Positions 18,622 through 25,554 of a DNA stretch of 64,000 nucleotides are shown piece after piece. Both the position numbers and the translations under genes were made by a program. Below the pieces are notes generated by a model. It did no database searches and had not been told where the DNA came from. It saw only the letters and a program-made list of their open reading frames with translations. How positions within the stretch are numbered: position 1 is the first letter of the stretch; every line of letters begins with the position of its first letter. This DNA comes from GCA-003244245 sp963823755 (lineage in GTDB: Bacteria; Actinomycetota; Actinomycetes; Mycobacteriales; Pseudonocardiaceae). The stretch spans positions 62,001 to 126,000 of the forward strand of contig CAWGMP010000011.1 of NCBI GenBank assembly GCA_963823755.1, in the 5' to 3' direction.

Positions 18622-18819
18622 TCAAATCAGGCATGTTGGCTGCGGGGTCTGCCGGGCGCGGGTGATCACCGCAGCGATGTTCTCTACGGTGTGCGCCTCG
18701 AACCCGGCCAGCCAGACCAGGGACCGGTGCTCGGCGTCGGAGATCGGGACGCCACCCAGCGCGTCAAGCAGAACGGTCAGCCGGGCGGCTTGCCAGGGTG
18801 GCAGGGTCGTCTTGGTCAT
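18622..18819 (-). CDS. small conserved hypothetical protein (65 aa)
   Basis: Starts at ATG 18819 with a strong GGGGAGGGGG site 8 nt before it. The protein reads LPPWQAARLTVLLDALGGVP, HRSLVWLAGFEAHTVENIAA, then VITRARQ. It is helical and without cysteines. Proteins of this look are frequent beside XRE/TPR regulators in actinomycetes. Its start overlaps the stop of a possible upstream small frame (ATGA). Confidence 0.6.
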   Translation of the reverse strand: MTKTTLPPWQAARLTVLLDALGGVPISDAEHRSLVWLAGFEAHTVENIAAVITRARQTPQPTCLI

Positions 18820-18992
18820 GCCGTCAGCCCCCTCCCCAGAGGGGGATTCACCGGTGGTGCCTGAAGAGTCCAGGCGTTGCGGCGGGGGCAGGTGGTGTTG
18901 CCGGTGGCGACGTTGGCTGTCGTCAGGCACGGCGGGCAGAGCCGGAAGGTCTTGGTCTGTGGTCGCGGTGTGGTCGCAGGAGGCGTGGTCAC
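18816..18992 (-). CDS. possible small zinc-ribbon-like protein (58 aa)
   Basis: A frame from GTG 18992 ends in a TGA that overlaps the ATG of the 65-aa gene. It encodes KTFRLCPPCLTTANVATGNT then TCPRRNAW, with a CPPC pair and a later Cys. The 4-bp stop-start overlap favours it as a coupled gene. There is no strong ribosome site, so it stays tentative. Confidence 0.4.
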   Translation of the reverse strand: MTTPPATTPRPQTKTFRLCPPCLTTANVATGNTTCPRRNAWTLQAPPVNPPLGRGLTA

Positions 18993-19092
18993 CGCTGGGC
19001 ACAGGTGGGCAAGCGTGGGGAGCCGCTACGCCATTGACCTGCGAAGATGGGGAAACGTGGTCACCGGTGGTGGGTGACGGACTTATCTCGTC

Positions 19093-19129
19093 ATGAGCAG
19101 GTCCGGGGTTCGATTCCCCGAGGCGGCTC
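19093..19129 (+). other. tRNA-Thr 3' half, attachment-type site 1
   Basis: The 37 bp starting ATGAGCAGGTCCGGGG equal the copy at 21652-21688. The sequence is the second half of a tRNA: the 3' anticodon-stem TGAGC, a T-arm CCGGGGTTCGATTCCCCG, and an acceptor strand AGGCGGC-T-CCA. With the preceding CTCGT it suggests tRNA-Thr(CGT). No 5' half precedes it. It is followed by a terminator hairpin, as the true 3' end of a tRNA gene would be. Confidence 0.75.
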
Positions 19130-19134
19130 CACGG

Positions 19135-19165
19135 CTCTGACCTGGGCAAGCAACTCAGGTCAGAG
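19135..19165 (+). terminator. hairpin after the tRNA 3' half
   Basis: CTCTGACCTG (19135-19144) and CAGGTCAGAG (19156-19165) form a perfect 10-bp stem followed by TCTATT. This is the expected terminator of a tRNA gene. Confidence 0.75.
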
Positions 19166-19195
19166 TCTATTGTAGACTGGGTGCGTCGCCTCTCA

Positions 19196-19215
19196 TGGGA
19201 TCAACCGTGGTGCGA
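19196..19215 (+). repeat. 20-bp motif shared by both sides of the island
   Basis: TGGGATCAACCGTGGTGCGA here matches 21533-21552 at 19 of 20 positions. Both copies lie near tRNA 3' halves and may be part of a duplicated element end. Confidence 0.45.
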
Positions 19216-19387
19216 GATCGGTTGCTACTCCGTTGAGACTATCGCGACATTCGATTGGGGATGGCGTGGTGCTGGACGCGGTCAGGCCTGCGTCCAGTCG
19301 GATTCGCCTGCGAACATAGGTCGAGGAAGAACTCCAGGGCCGTCGGCACACGCGCTGTTGACCGAGTCCCGCCCGGCCCGCTAGGTG

Positions 19388-19406
19388 GTGACCACAAGGT
19401 GGTCAC
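19388..19406 (+). promoter_or_regulatory. palindromic operator before a truncated antitoxin
   Basis: GTGACCAC-AAG-GTGGTCAC is a perfect 8-bp palindrome ending 1 nt before the ATG at 19408. This is typical of an autoregulated Phd/YefM toxin-antitoxin promoter. Confidence 0.6.
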
Positions 19407-19407
19407 G

Positions 19408-19464
19408 ATGGTGAAGCTGAAGGCCGTGGGTGTGCGGGAGTTCCGTGATCACGTGACGACATAG
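19408..19464 (+). pseudogene. Phd/YefM-type antitoxin, N-terminal stub
   Basis: Encodes only MVKLKAVGVREFRDHVTT before a TAG. The V-G-V-R-E-F/L-R pattern is the start of Phd/YefM antitoxins (about 80-90 aa). The gene is cut where a 19-bp tandem repeat begins, and no toxin follows. Confidence 0.55.
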
Positions 19465-19492
19465 TTGTCTGATGACGACATACCTGTCTGAT
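19455..19492 (+). repeat. tandem 19-bp repeat at the antitoxin break
   Basis: Two units beginning GACGACATA and ending TGTCTGAT (19455-19473, 19474-19492) differ at 2 bases. Each contains a small GACA...TGTC palindrome. The antitoxin stub ends inside the first unit, so this may be the scar of an element. Confidence 0.5.
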
Positions 19493-19501
19493 TCTGGCCC
19501 G

Positions 19502-19760
19502 TCAGTAAGCATGCTTGGGTCGTCGGGTTGTGCATGCATCCCCCCGCAGCGAGACGAGGATGAGATGCGATGCGCGCTCGCCCGGCTCGGCGAGACCGTT
19601 GGCGAACATCAGGTCGTCGTCTTCGTAAACCTCGGCCCACTTAGCGTGTTCTATGCTACTTGAGCGCGGCTGATGATCATGCTTGGTATCTACTGGTGCC
19701 AGCTCAACTGCTTGTTGTCGACGGGAGTGTGTGGCGCTGCACTCGACCCTCACGAGGAGA
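19502..19760 (-). pseudogene. tyrosine-recombinase-like remnant
   Basis: The minus strand reads RRRLLVRVECSATHSRRQQA then VELAP, and later AKWAEVYEDDDLMFANGLAE. This resembles the mid-region of phage/ICE tyrosine integrases (THSRRxVELAP ... W-DDDLVFxxxxGxP). There is no catalytic C-terminus. Being next to a tRNA-derived site supports the reading, but similarity is weak. Confidence 0.35.
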
Positions 19761-19831
19761 CGGCGCCTCGGCGACGTCGTGGCTAGCCAGGCTGATGAGG
19801 ATCGTGTGGCGGCAGACCCGATGCCAGGAAT

Positions 19832-19851
19832 GCGTACGCAAACGAGTACGC
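19832..19851 (+). promoter_or_regulatory. palindrome before the Fic antitoxin gene
   Basis: GCGTAC (19832-19837) and GTACGC (19846-19851) flank 8 nt and end 8 nt before the antitoxin ATG. This is suitable for autoregulation. There is no ribosome site, so the transcript may be leaderless or nearly so. Confidence 0.5.
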
Positions 19852-19859
19852 TTGCCTGC

Positions 19860-20183
19860 ATGCAGCCGCCTGAGGTTCTTTCGTTCCGCGAGTTCCGGAC
19901 GGGACTGGCGGCGACGTTGAAGCGGGTCCAGGAGCCAGCCAGCGGACCGGTGTTCGTCGGTGCGCATCGGAAGCCGGAGGCAGTTGTCATGTCAGTGTCG
20001 CACTACCGGTCGCTGTTGGCAGCGGCCGAGCGGCGGGAGGCGGTCGCGGAGGCTCTGGCGTCGGTGCGAGCCGAGGGTCTTGAGCCGAGTCCGGAGGGGC
20101 TGGAGATGCTCGAGGCCATCGCCGAAGGCCGGATGAGCACTGATGAGGCCCGCGAGCGCACCCTGGCACGTTACCGCAAGTGA
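19860..20183 (+). CDS. Phd-like antitoxin with VbhA-type Fic-inhibitory helix
   Basis: Encodes 107 aa from ATG 19860. Residues 1-55 look like a Phd/YefM DNA-binding domain (VLSFREFRTGLAATLKRVQE ... RKPEAVVMSVSHYRSLL). Residues 60-107 match the VbhA antitoxin motif: SVRAEG at 68-73 fits the S/T-x3-E-G/N inhibitory signature, followed by LEPSPEGLEMLEAIAEGRMS. The inhibitory Glu blocks the ATP site of class I Fic enzymes. The stop overlaps the Fic start by 4 nt (GTGA). An upstream in-frame extension exists but is not conserved in character. Confidence 0.82.
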   Translation: MQPPEVLSFREFRTGLAATLKRVQEPASGPVFVGAHRKPEAVVMSVSHYRSLLAAAERREAVAEALASVRAEGLEPSPEGLEMLEAIAEGRMSTDEARERTLARYRK

Positions 20184-20749
20184 GCGGGGACCCCTACATC
20201 GATCTTGAAACCGGAGTCCTGCGCAACCGGCTCGGTATCACCGATGCCGTCGAGCTTGCCCAGGCCGAGTCGGAACTGACAAGTTATCGGTTGATCGAAC
20301 TTCGGCGTACCGGCCTGTCGGGCCGGTACGATCTGGCTCATCTGCAGGGCTTCCACCGCTACATCTTTGGTGACCTCTACGACTGGGCCGGCGAGCTGCG
20401 CTCGGTTTCGATCAGCAAAGGTGACCTGTTCTGCCTCCCGCAACACCTTGGCTCCTTCGCCGAGGACGTCTTCGGCAAGCTCGCTCGGGCTGGTCATCTC
20501 CGGGGGCTCGAGCGCGCGGCCTTCATCGACGGCCTCACCGTGGTGTTGGCCGATGTGAACGCCCTGCACCCATTCCGGGAGGGCAACGGCCGCACCCAGC
20601 GCGCCTTCCTCGCCCAACTCGCCCGCGACGCCGGGCACCCGATCCAATGGGCGGGGATAGACCCCACGGTCAACGTCGCCGCGTCTCAAGCGGCTCACCG
20701 TGGCAACAACGCGCCGTTGCGCGCGATGCTCGACGAGGCTCGTCGATGA
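20180..20749 (+). CDS. Fic family AMPylase toxin
   Basis: Encodes 189 aa. The complete Fic motif HPFREGNGRTQR (residues 130-141, catalytic His 130) is present. Upstream are LAHLQGFHRYIFGDLYDWAG and ELRSVSISKGDLF, which hold the flap. Such enzymes transfer AMP to targets; class I members in toxin modules commonly modify topoisomerases. There is no internal inhibitory helix, so control rests on the partner antitoxin encoded just upstream. The module lies inside a short island bounded by tRNA-Thr halves, which fits a mobile addiction cassette. Confidence 0.92.
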   Translation: MSGDPYIDLETGVLRNRLGITDAVELAQAESELTSYRLIELRRTGLSGRYDLAHLQGFHRYIFGDLYDWAGELRSVSISKGDLFCLPQHLGSFAEDVFGKLARAGHLRGLERAAFIDGLTVVLADVNALHPFREGNGRTQRAFLAQLARDAGHPIQWAGIDPTVNVAASQAAHRGNNAPLRAMLDEARR

Positions 20750-21650
20750 CACCGTCGACGAGCGGGACGTGCGGGACGTGCTTGGCGAGCGAGCTCCGGC
20801 CTCGGTAGCTCCCACCGTGGCCCAGGGCTTCGAGGCGCCGGCGCCTCGCATGCCCGGGGACAACGAGCCGCGTCGTCGACCTGGTCGGGGGGATACTTCG
20901 GCGTAGCCGCTGGCCTGGCGCATGGGCACAGTCCACTGGGGTAGGTCAGGTGGAAGCCGGCCTCGTCCGTGTCCTGGCCCGGCCTCGATCCCGTGCAGTC
21001 CTCGGTGCGCCCTGTTCGTCCCGGCACTTGGGTCGCCGATCTTGACCATGTTCGGCGCACCGCGCAGCAGGACAGCGAACTTCTCGGCCTCAGGGCTTGC
21101 CACGCTCGCTCCCGATGCGCGGGTTCGCCCGTACCCGCGCCCGCTCACGGCCGACCGTCACTGAGCCGGCCACGAGCAGGAGCCCGCGACCGCGAGCACA
21201 ACTGCAGGACAGGCGCGCCTGCTCGGCCACGGATTCCCGATGGCGTCGATGACGACGGAGGCCGCCTCGACCCGATCCCACCGAGGCCGATCAACGCGGT
21301 CAACAGCACGCTGGTGCCCTCCTCACGACCCCCACGACTGGCCGCCGGCGGCTCTCGTCCTTGACGCCGGCATCCTCCTGACCGGCACCATGATTTCCTC
21401 GGCTGCGGCTGCCCCATCTGGACGGCTGAGACGCTCCGGGACGAAGTCGGCCGATCGTGACCGGCGATCGCGGCGACACTCGGCTGAGCCCCCAAGCTGC
21501 TGCGCCCGATTCGGCCGTCGCAGTCTGCTGCGTGGGATCAAACGTGGTGCGAACTCAGGTCTCACGGTGCCTCTGGTGCACCCAAAAGTGTGAGAGCTAC
21601 AACTGTTGTCGCTGGTAGACGCCATAGTAGACGGAGTACGGCCTCCTCGT
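20750..21650. other. no recognisable gene (about 900 bp)
   Basis: Both strands contain open stretches, but none has a ribosome site, a plausible start and a family pattern together. The minus strand between 21130 and 20930 has a moderately protein-like run (EKFAVLLRGAPNMVKIGDPS) that may be a remnant. I could not identify it. Confidence 0.4.
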
Positions 21651-21651
21651 A

Positions 21652-21688
21652 ATGAGCAGGTCCGGGGTTCGATTCCCCGAGGCGGCTC
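21652..21688 (+). other. tRNA-Thr 3' half, attachment-type site 2
   Basis: Identical over 37 bp to 19093-19129 and preceded by CTCGTA, so the anticodon loop CTCGTAA and 3' stem TGAGC of tRNA-Thr(CGT) are readable. The 5' arm is absent and CCA is not encoded (GGCTCGC). The two sites bracket about 2.5 kb with the Fic module. Confidence 0.75.
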
Positions 21689-21785
21689 GCAGGTCAGGCC
21701 CCTTCCACTGTGGTACTCCAGCTTCGACACCATCATGCCCAAAACCCTGGCCACCGTTATCTCTACGTTTGGTCGTGACAGGGTG

Positions 21786-21924
21786 GGACGACGTACAAGG
21801 GCACCGCTACCCGGTGGAGATCATCAGTCACTGTGTGTGGCTGTATCACCGGTTCCCGCTGAGCTTGCGGGAGGTCGAAGAGATGATGATGGCCCGAGGG
21901 GTGGCATTGTCAGACATCCCATGA
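21786..21924 (+). pseudogene. IS6-family transposase N-terminal fragment
   Basis: Encodes GHRYPVEIISHCVWLYHRFP then LSLREVEEMMMARGVALSDI before a stop at 21924. This is the conserved N-terminus of IS6/IS26-type transposases without the DDE core. It is almost identical to the fragment on the minus strand near 6 kb. Confidence 0.75.
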
Positions 21925-22022
21925 GTTGAGTTGTCAAGCTGGCGGTCCGGGTCTCGCTGTCGAGCGGAGTATGCGGGTCCGCCCCTCCAGCCTCAAGGGT
22001 CACTGACGCGATCGCTGTGCGA

Positions 22023-22111
22023 CGGCCCTGACCAGGGCCGCCCTTAACCCTGGAGACCTCTGCAGACCCTTCGGGCAGTGTCTAAAGGGCCTGCCCGGTG
22101 GACACTGCCCG
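22023..22111. repeat. two strong hairpins
   Basis: CGGCCCTG-AC-CAGGGCCG at 22023-22040, and CGGGCAGTGTC (22072-22082) with GACACTGCCCG (22101-22111). They lie downstream of the IS6 fragment with no clear gene. They could be terminators or element ends. Confidence 0.5.
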
Positions 22112-22359
22112 ACAGCGAGACCCTCGATGCGCGAGAGTGGGGGCGCTTACGCGGCAGTGTGGTGATCTTGTTGGTGGTGTCCCGGGTACAGGGGGTTTTG
22201 GACCGGGATCCGGCGCCAGAGCCTGTTTTTTTTGCTGGTCAATGGCGTGTCCGACTTGAAGCATCGCGGGCGCTTCGGCCATATGCGTAACCTAACAAGG
22301 CCGTGAGCTGCGCAAACGCACGCTGCCGCGGGATCCGGGTCCGATTCTCTCCGCGCCCC

Positions 22360-22439
22360 GCACCCGGCGGTGCACCCTGGAGTAGCGCAGGCAGGCGCAG
22401 CCGCGGGCCCACCGCTGCTCAGGGTGCGCCGCCGGGTGC
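22360..22439. repeat. long imperfect palindrome
   Basis: GCACCCGGCGGTGCACCCTG (22360-22379) and CAGGGTGCGCCGCCGGGTGC (22420-22439) pair at 19 of 20 positions across a 40-nt spacer. No gene is recognisable in 21925-22653. This is the most striking structure in that gap. Confidence 0.6.
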
Positions 22440-22653
22440 CGGGCCGCGGCCGCAGCGAGAGCGGAACTTTTTGGGGGAGGTAGCGCTGGAGTGACCGGTC
22501 CGAACAGTGATCACCGGGGTCACGGGAGGTCCCGCCTCCCCCAGTTCTCCCGCTCTCCTTGTATAACGACGATGAGGCGGCGACCACACATCCATAGTGA
22601 TCCATCTGAGCCTGACCCCAGCCCACAGCGGCCAACTTGAAAGCACCCTTCGG

Positions 22654-23412
22654 CTAGGCCCGCGCTGGAAGTCGGTAGGTCAGCTGGTGTCGATCTGAGG
22701 CCAGCACAGCCCGGCTGACTTCCACGGCTTGTCCGTCGGTGGTGTAGGTCGTCCGGGTCAGAACGAGTACTGGGATACCGTCGGCGAGCTGCAAAGCTTG
22801 CCGTTCCTCGGGTGTCGCGGGTCGCGCGCTGACCTGCTCCTGGAAGTCACCCAGTTGCAAGCCGAGGCGTTCTAGGGCCGCCACGGTGCCCCCGGGTAGC
22901 TTTCGGGATTCGGCGATCGGTGTGTCTTGGGCAAGGTCGAGGGGGTAGTAGGAGTCCGCGAGCTGCACTGGCTCGTCGTCGAGCAGCATGACCCGCCGAC
23001 GTACCAGCACGGTCGAACCGGGCTCAATGCCTAGGAGGCCTCCGATGTCTTCTGCGGCGGCCACCTCGCCGACTTCCGTGAGTTCCTGGGTGCCCCGCAT
23101 GCCGAGGCGCTGGGCCTCGGAGTGCCACGACGCGCGAGGTTGGTCACCGACCTGAGTCACGTACGACGTCGACACGTGCATGACCGGGCGCGGGATCCGC
23201 ACGAACGCACCGCGCCCGTGCTCGACTGTCACCAGGCCCTGCGCGGCGAGCAGTCGGACAGCTTTGTTGATCGTGGTGCGGTTGAGTCCGTACTGCTCGG
23301 CCAGCACGCTCTCGCTCGGTAGTGCCTGGCCGGACGGATATTCACCCGCGACGATCGCTTGCCGGAGACGATCTGCGACCTGCTGGTAGCGAGCGATTGG
23401 CGGAGTGGTCAT
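22654..23412 (-). CDS. GntR/HutC-type transcriptional regulator
   Basis: Encodes 252 aa from ATG 23412, chosen because AAGGAGG lies 9 nt upstream. The N-terminal winged helix-turn-helix is clear (RYQQVADRLRQAIVAGEYPS, LPSESVLAEQYGLNRTTINK). The rest is a UTRA ligand-binding domain (GSTVLVRRRVMLLDDEPVQL, ADSYYPLDLAQ, LQLADGIPVLVLTRTTYTTD). It is divergent from the pterin operon across 177 bp containing two palindromes, so it very probably controls that operon and itself. The ligand is unknown; UTRA domains bind small metabolites. Confidence 0.9.
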   Translation of the reverse strand: MTTPPIARYQQVADRLRQAIVAGEYPSGQALPSESVLAEQYGLNRTTINKAVRLLAAQGLVTVEHGRGAFVRIPRPVMHVSTSYVTQVGDQPRASWHSEAQRLGMRGTQELTEVGEVAAAEDIGGLLGIEPGSTVLVRRRVMLLDDEPVQLADSYYPLDLAQDTPIAESRKLPGGTVAALERLGLQLGDFQEQVSARPATPEERQALQLADGIPVLVLTRTTYTTDGQAVEVSRAVLASDRHQLTYRLPARA

Positions 23413-23464
23413 CGGTGCGCACCTCCTTGGCGGACGACTTGGCTGCACCGTAGCCCGCAACACA

Positions 23465-23542
23465 CGGCACGTGCCGCATGTTCCTTGACGGCTTGGTTAC
23501 CGACACTGAATGCTTCCCTTACTCACAACACGTGCCACGTGT
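23465..23542. promoter_or_regulatory. two related palindromes in the divergent promoter
   Basis: CGGCACGTGCCG (23465-23476) and ACACGT-GCC-ACGTGT (23528-23542) lie about 64 bp centre to centre, close to six helical turns. Each is followed by a CATGTT or CATATGTT run. They are candidate operators for the GntR-type protein. Confidence 0.6.
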
Positions 23543-23589
23543 CATATGTTCCCGCCAGCTGAGCGACCGAAGAGCACAGGAGGGCAGCT

Positions 23590-24064
23590 ATGGCCTGCAC
23601 GCTTGGCCACTCACGCGATGCCGTCGTCCATGACGAGCTGCCACCTACTGTCGATGTGATCGAGGTCGACGAGCTACGTCTGCGCTGCGTCATCGGGATC
23701 AACCGCGAGGAACGCCGCGATCGCCAAGACGTAGTGATCAACCTTCAGATCGGCACTGATGCCCGCCCAGCGGCGGACACCGACTGCGTGGACGTGGTGT
23801 GGAATTACCGGACCACGACGAAGGCGATTATCACCCATGTTGAGTCCTCGACCTACCTGACGGTGGAGAAGCTTTGCGTCGGAGATCGCTCGCATCGTCG
23901 TAGTCGATCACAGGGCTCCCTGGGTGCGGGTCCAGGTGCACAAGCCTGGCGCGTTGCGGTTCGCCGGCAGCGTCGGTCTGGTGATCTACCGGCGTCCCAG
24001 CGACTTCCCCGACCCTCCGCCCTCGACGGGCGCGACGCCGACCGGCCAGGACGCAGACCGGTGA
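23590..24064 (+). pseudogene. FolX/FolB-like dihydroneopterin(-triphosphate) epimerase/aldolase, frameshifted
   Basis: ATG 23590 has AGGAGG 6 nt upstream. The first 95 codons read VDVIEVDELRLRCVIGINRE, DRQDVVINLQIGTDA, then NYRTTTKAIITHVESSTYLT-VEKL, closest in feel to FolX. An extra T in CTTT (about 23873-23875) throws the frame. One base later the protein resumes as ASEIARIVVVDHRAPWVRVQ, HKPGALRFAGSVGLVIYRR, ending at TGA 24062-24064. Without the slip it would be a normal protein of about 157 aa. The stop overlaps the GTG of folE. A real mutation and a sequencing error cannot be told apart here. Confidence 0.8.
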
Positions 24065-24675
24065 GCGCGGCGAACCTGCCGGTTGCGGGGCGGCGGTTGC
24101 ATGTCACCGCCGAACACCACGGCCGCGACCTGGGTGCCGCTGAAGCGGCGGCGAGCGCCTTTTTGACAGCTCTGGGTATTGACCTGGGCCACAAAGCACT
24201 GGCTGACACGCCGGCGCGGATGGTCAAGGCGTACGCCGAGTTGCTCACCCCCCGCGAGTTCGACCTGACCACCTTCGACAACGACGAAGGCTACGAGCAA
24301 TTAGTTCTGGTACAGGGGATTCCGTTCCGGTCGTTGTGTGAGCACCATGCGCTTCCGTTCATCGGCACTGCTGATGTCGGCTATCTCCCCGGCAAACGGA
24401 TCATCGGATTGTCCAAGCTGGCGCGGGTGGTGGAGTTGTTCGCCCACCGCGCGCAGGTGCAGGAACGGATGACCAAGCAGGTCGCCGACTGGCTCGCTGA
24501 ACACCTGGTCCCCAAGGGGGTCGGGGTGGTGCTGCGCGCTGAGCACCTGTGCATGACGTTGCGCGGAGCGCAGGTCTCGGGCGCCACGACGGTGACCTCG
24601 GCGCTGCATGGGTTGCTGCTCCAGGATGCCCGCGCCCGGCAGGAGTTCGTCACTCTCACCCATCCCGCCCGCTAA
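24061..24675 (+). CDS. folE: GTP cyclohydrolase I
   Basis: Encodes 204 aa from a GTG that overlaps the preceding stop. Catalyses GTP to 7,8-dihydroneopterin triphosphate, the entry step of pterin synthesis. Zinc ligands are seen in SLCEHHALPF (C93, H96) and EHLCMTLRG (C164). Other conserved blocks are DTPARMVKAYAELL, GIPFRSLCEHH, IIGLSKLARVVELFA and the RAQVQERMTKQVADWL helix. Being inside a GntR-controlled operon with a PTPS and a glycosyltransferase, it is more likely a pathway-specific copy than the housekeeping folate enzyme. Confidence 0.93.
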   Translation: MSAANLPVAGRRLHVTAEHHGRDLGAAEAAASAFLTALGIDLGHKALADTPARMVKAYAELLTPREFDLTTFDNDEGYEQLVLVQGIPFRSLCEHHALPFIGTADVGYLPGKRIIGLSKLARVVELFAHRAQVQERMTKQVADWLAEHLVPKGVGVVLRAEHLCMTLRGAQVSGATTVTSALHGLLLQDARARQEFVTLTHPAR

Positions 24676-24695
24676 ACGCTGAAGGAGAATGAGGG

Positions 24696-25169
24696 ATGCT
24701 CACGAGCGTGGTGGTGGGCCGGGGCGAGTTCGGTTTCTCCGCGGCCCATGCCGGCTTGCACGACGGCGAGTTCGAACCCCTGCATGGCCACACTTTCCAG
24801 GTCGCTCTGCGACTGTCCGGGATCCCCGGCGACGACGGAATGCTGATCGACTTCGGCAAGATCAAAACCGCCCTGCGGGAGGCCGTAGCCCCGTTGCGCC
24901 GCCGCACGATGATGCCGGGGCACGCCCCGCAAGTGTCGATCGCGTCGGAGAACAACGCAGTCTCGATCGTTGCGGGCCGCAAGCGGTATGTGCTGCCCGC
25001 CGAGGATGTCGTCGTCCTACCACTGGTCAACACCACCACCGAAGCCATCGCCGGCTACTTGCTCGACCGGGTGCTGCCCTGTCTGCACGGCCGGGGAGTG
25101 ACCACAGTGGAGCTGAAGGTCTCCGAGGCCCCGGACACCTCGGCCACCGCCCGCGTCGACATCACCTGA
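24696..25169 (+). CDS. 6-pyruvoyl-tetrahydropterin synthase-like protein (PTPS-III-like)
   Basis: Encodes 157 aa with AAGGAG before ATG 24696. The zinc triad is present: His 18 in FSAAHAG, and His 30 and His 32 in PLHGHTF. In place of the Cys of ordinary PTPS/QueD there is a Glu three residues before HGH (E27 in EFEPLHGH). That is the arrangement described for PTPS-III enzymes, which cleave dihydroneopterin triphosphate to 6-hydroxymethyl-dihydropterin. LIDFGKIKTALREAV and the C-terminal VELKVSEAPDTSATA with catalytic Glu are also family blocks. The residue assignment is by eye. Confidence 0.85.
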   Translation: MLTSVVVGRGEFGFSAAHAGLHDGEFEPLHGHTFQVALRLSGIPGDDGMLIDFGKIKTALREAVAPLRRRTMMPGHAPQVSIASENNAVSIVAGRKRYVLPAEDVVVLPLVNTTTEAIAGYLLDRVLPCLHGRGVTTVELKVSEAPDTSATARVDIT

Positions 25170-25179
25170 CCTGACCGTC

Positions 25180-25554
25180 ATGAGTGCCGCCGGCGACCGG
25201 AACACTGACGCGGGTTTCCTGTGCCACCGCGACCGCACCAAAGCGCTGATCGCTCACGCGATCGAGCACCACCTCACCGGCTTGGGGGCGGTACCCGAGC
25301 AGATCAGGAGCGGTCCGTGGGATGCGTGGTGGGCGTGCTTTCGCGCCCAGCGCAGCGCCGCCGAGTTCGGTCTGGACCCTGCCCGCTCCGCCGATCGGTG
25401 CGAGGACTGTGCCACCGACGCCAGCAGGCTGGCCTCTGCTACCCCGCCAGAGCACCCCGATCAGAGGTCCCCGCGGCGGTGTGGGTGCTGGCTGGTTGGG
25501 CACGGTCGATGCGCCAGCCGTCTGCCGACATCGCGTGGCCAGGGTGGCAACTGA
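25180..25554 (+). CDS. hypothetical protein in pterin operon
   Basis: Encodes up to 124 aa from ATG 25180, 10 nt after the PTPS gene. The first 85 residues look like a compact helical domain (RTKALIAHAIEHHLTGLGAV, WDAWWACFRAQRSAAEF, CEDCATDAS). The tail becomes Arg- and Gly-rich and overlaps the next gene by 46 nt, so the true C-terminus may be altered by a frame slip. No family recognised. Confidence 0.5.
   Translation: MSAAGDRNTDAGFLCHRDRTKALIAHAIEHHLTGLGAVPEQIRSGPWDAWWACFRAQRSAAEFGLDPARSADRCEDCATDASRLASATPPEHPDQRSPRRCGCWLVGHGRCASRLPTSRGQGGN

Noticed and set aside
19093..19133. A complete tRNA-Thr gene
   Set aside because: Only the 3' half (anticodon 3' stem, T-arm, acceptor strand) is present. 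No D-arm or 5' acceptor strand lies upstream at either copy.
22303..22345. tRNA- or tmRNA-like T-arm at GGGTCCGATTCTC
   Set aside because: The flanking stem does not pair properly and no acceptor or CCA end follows.
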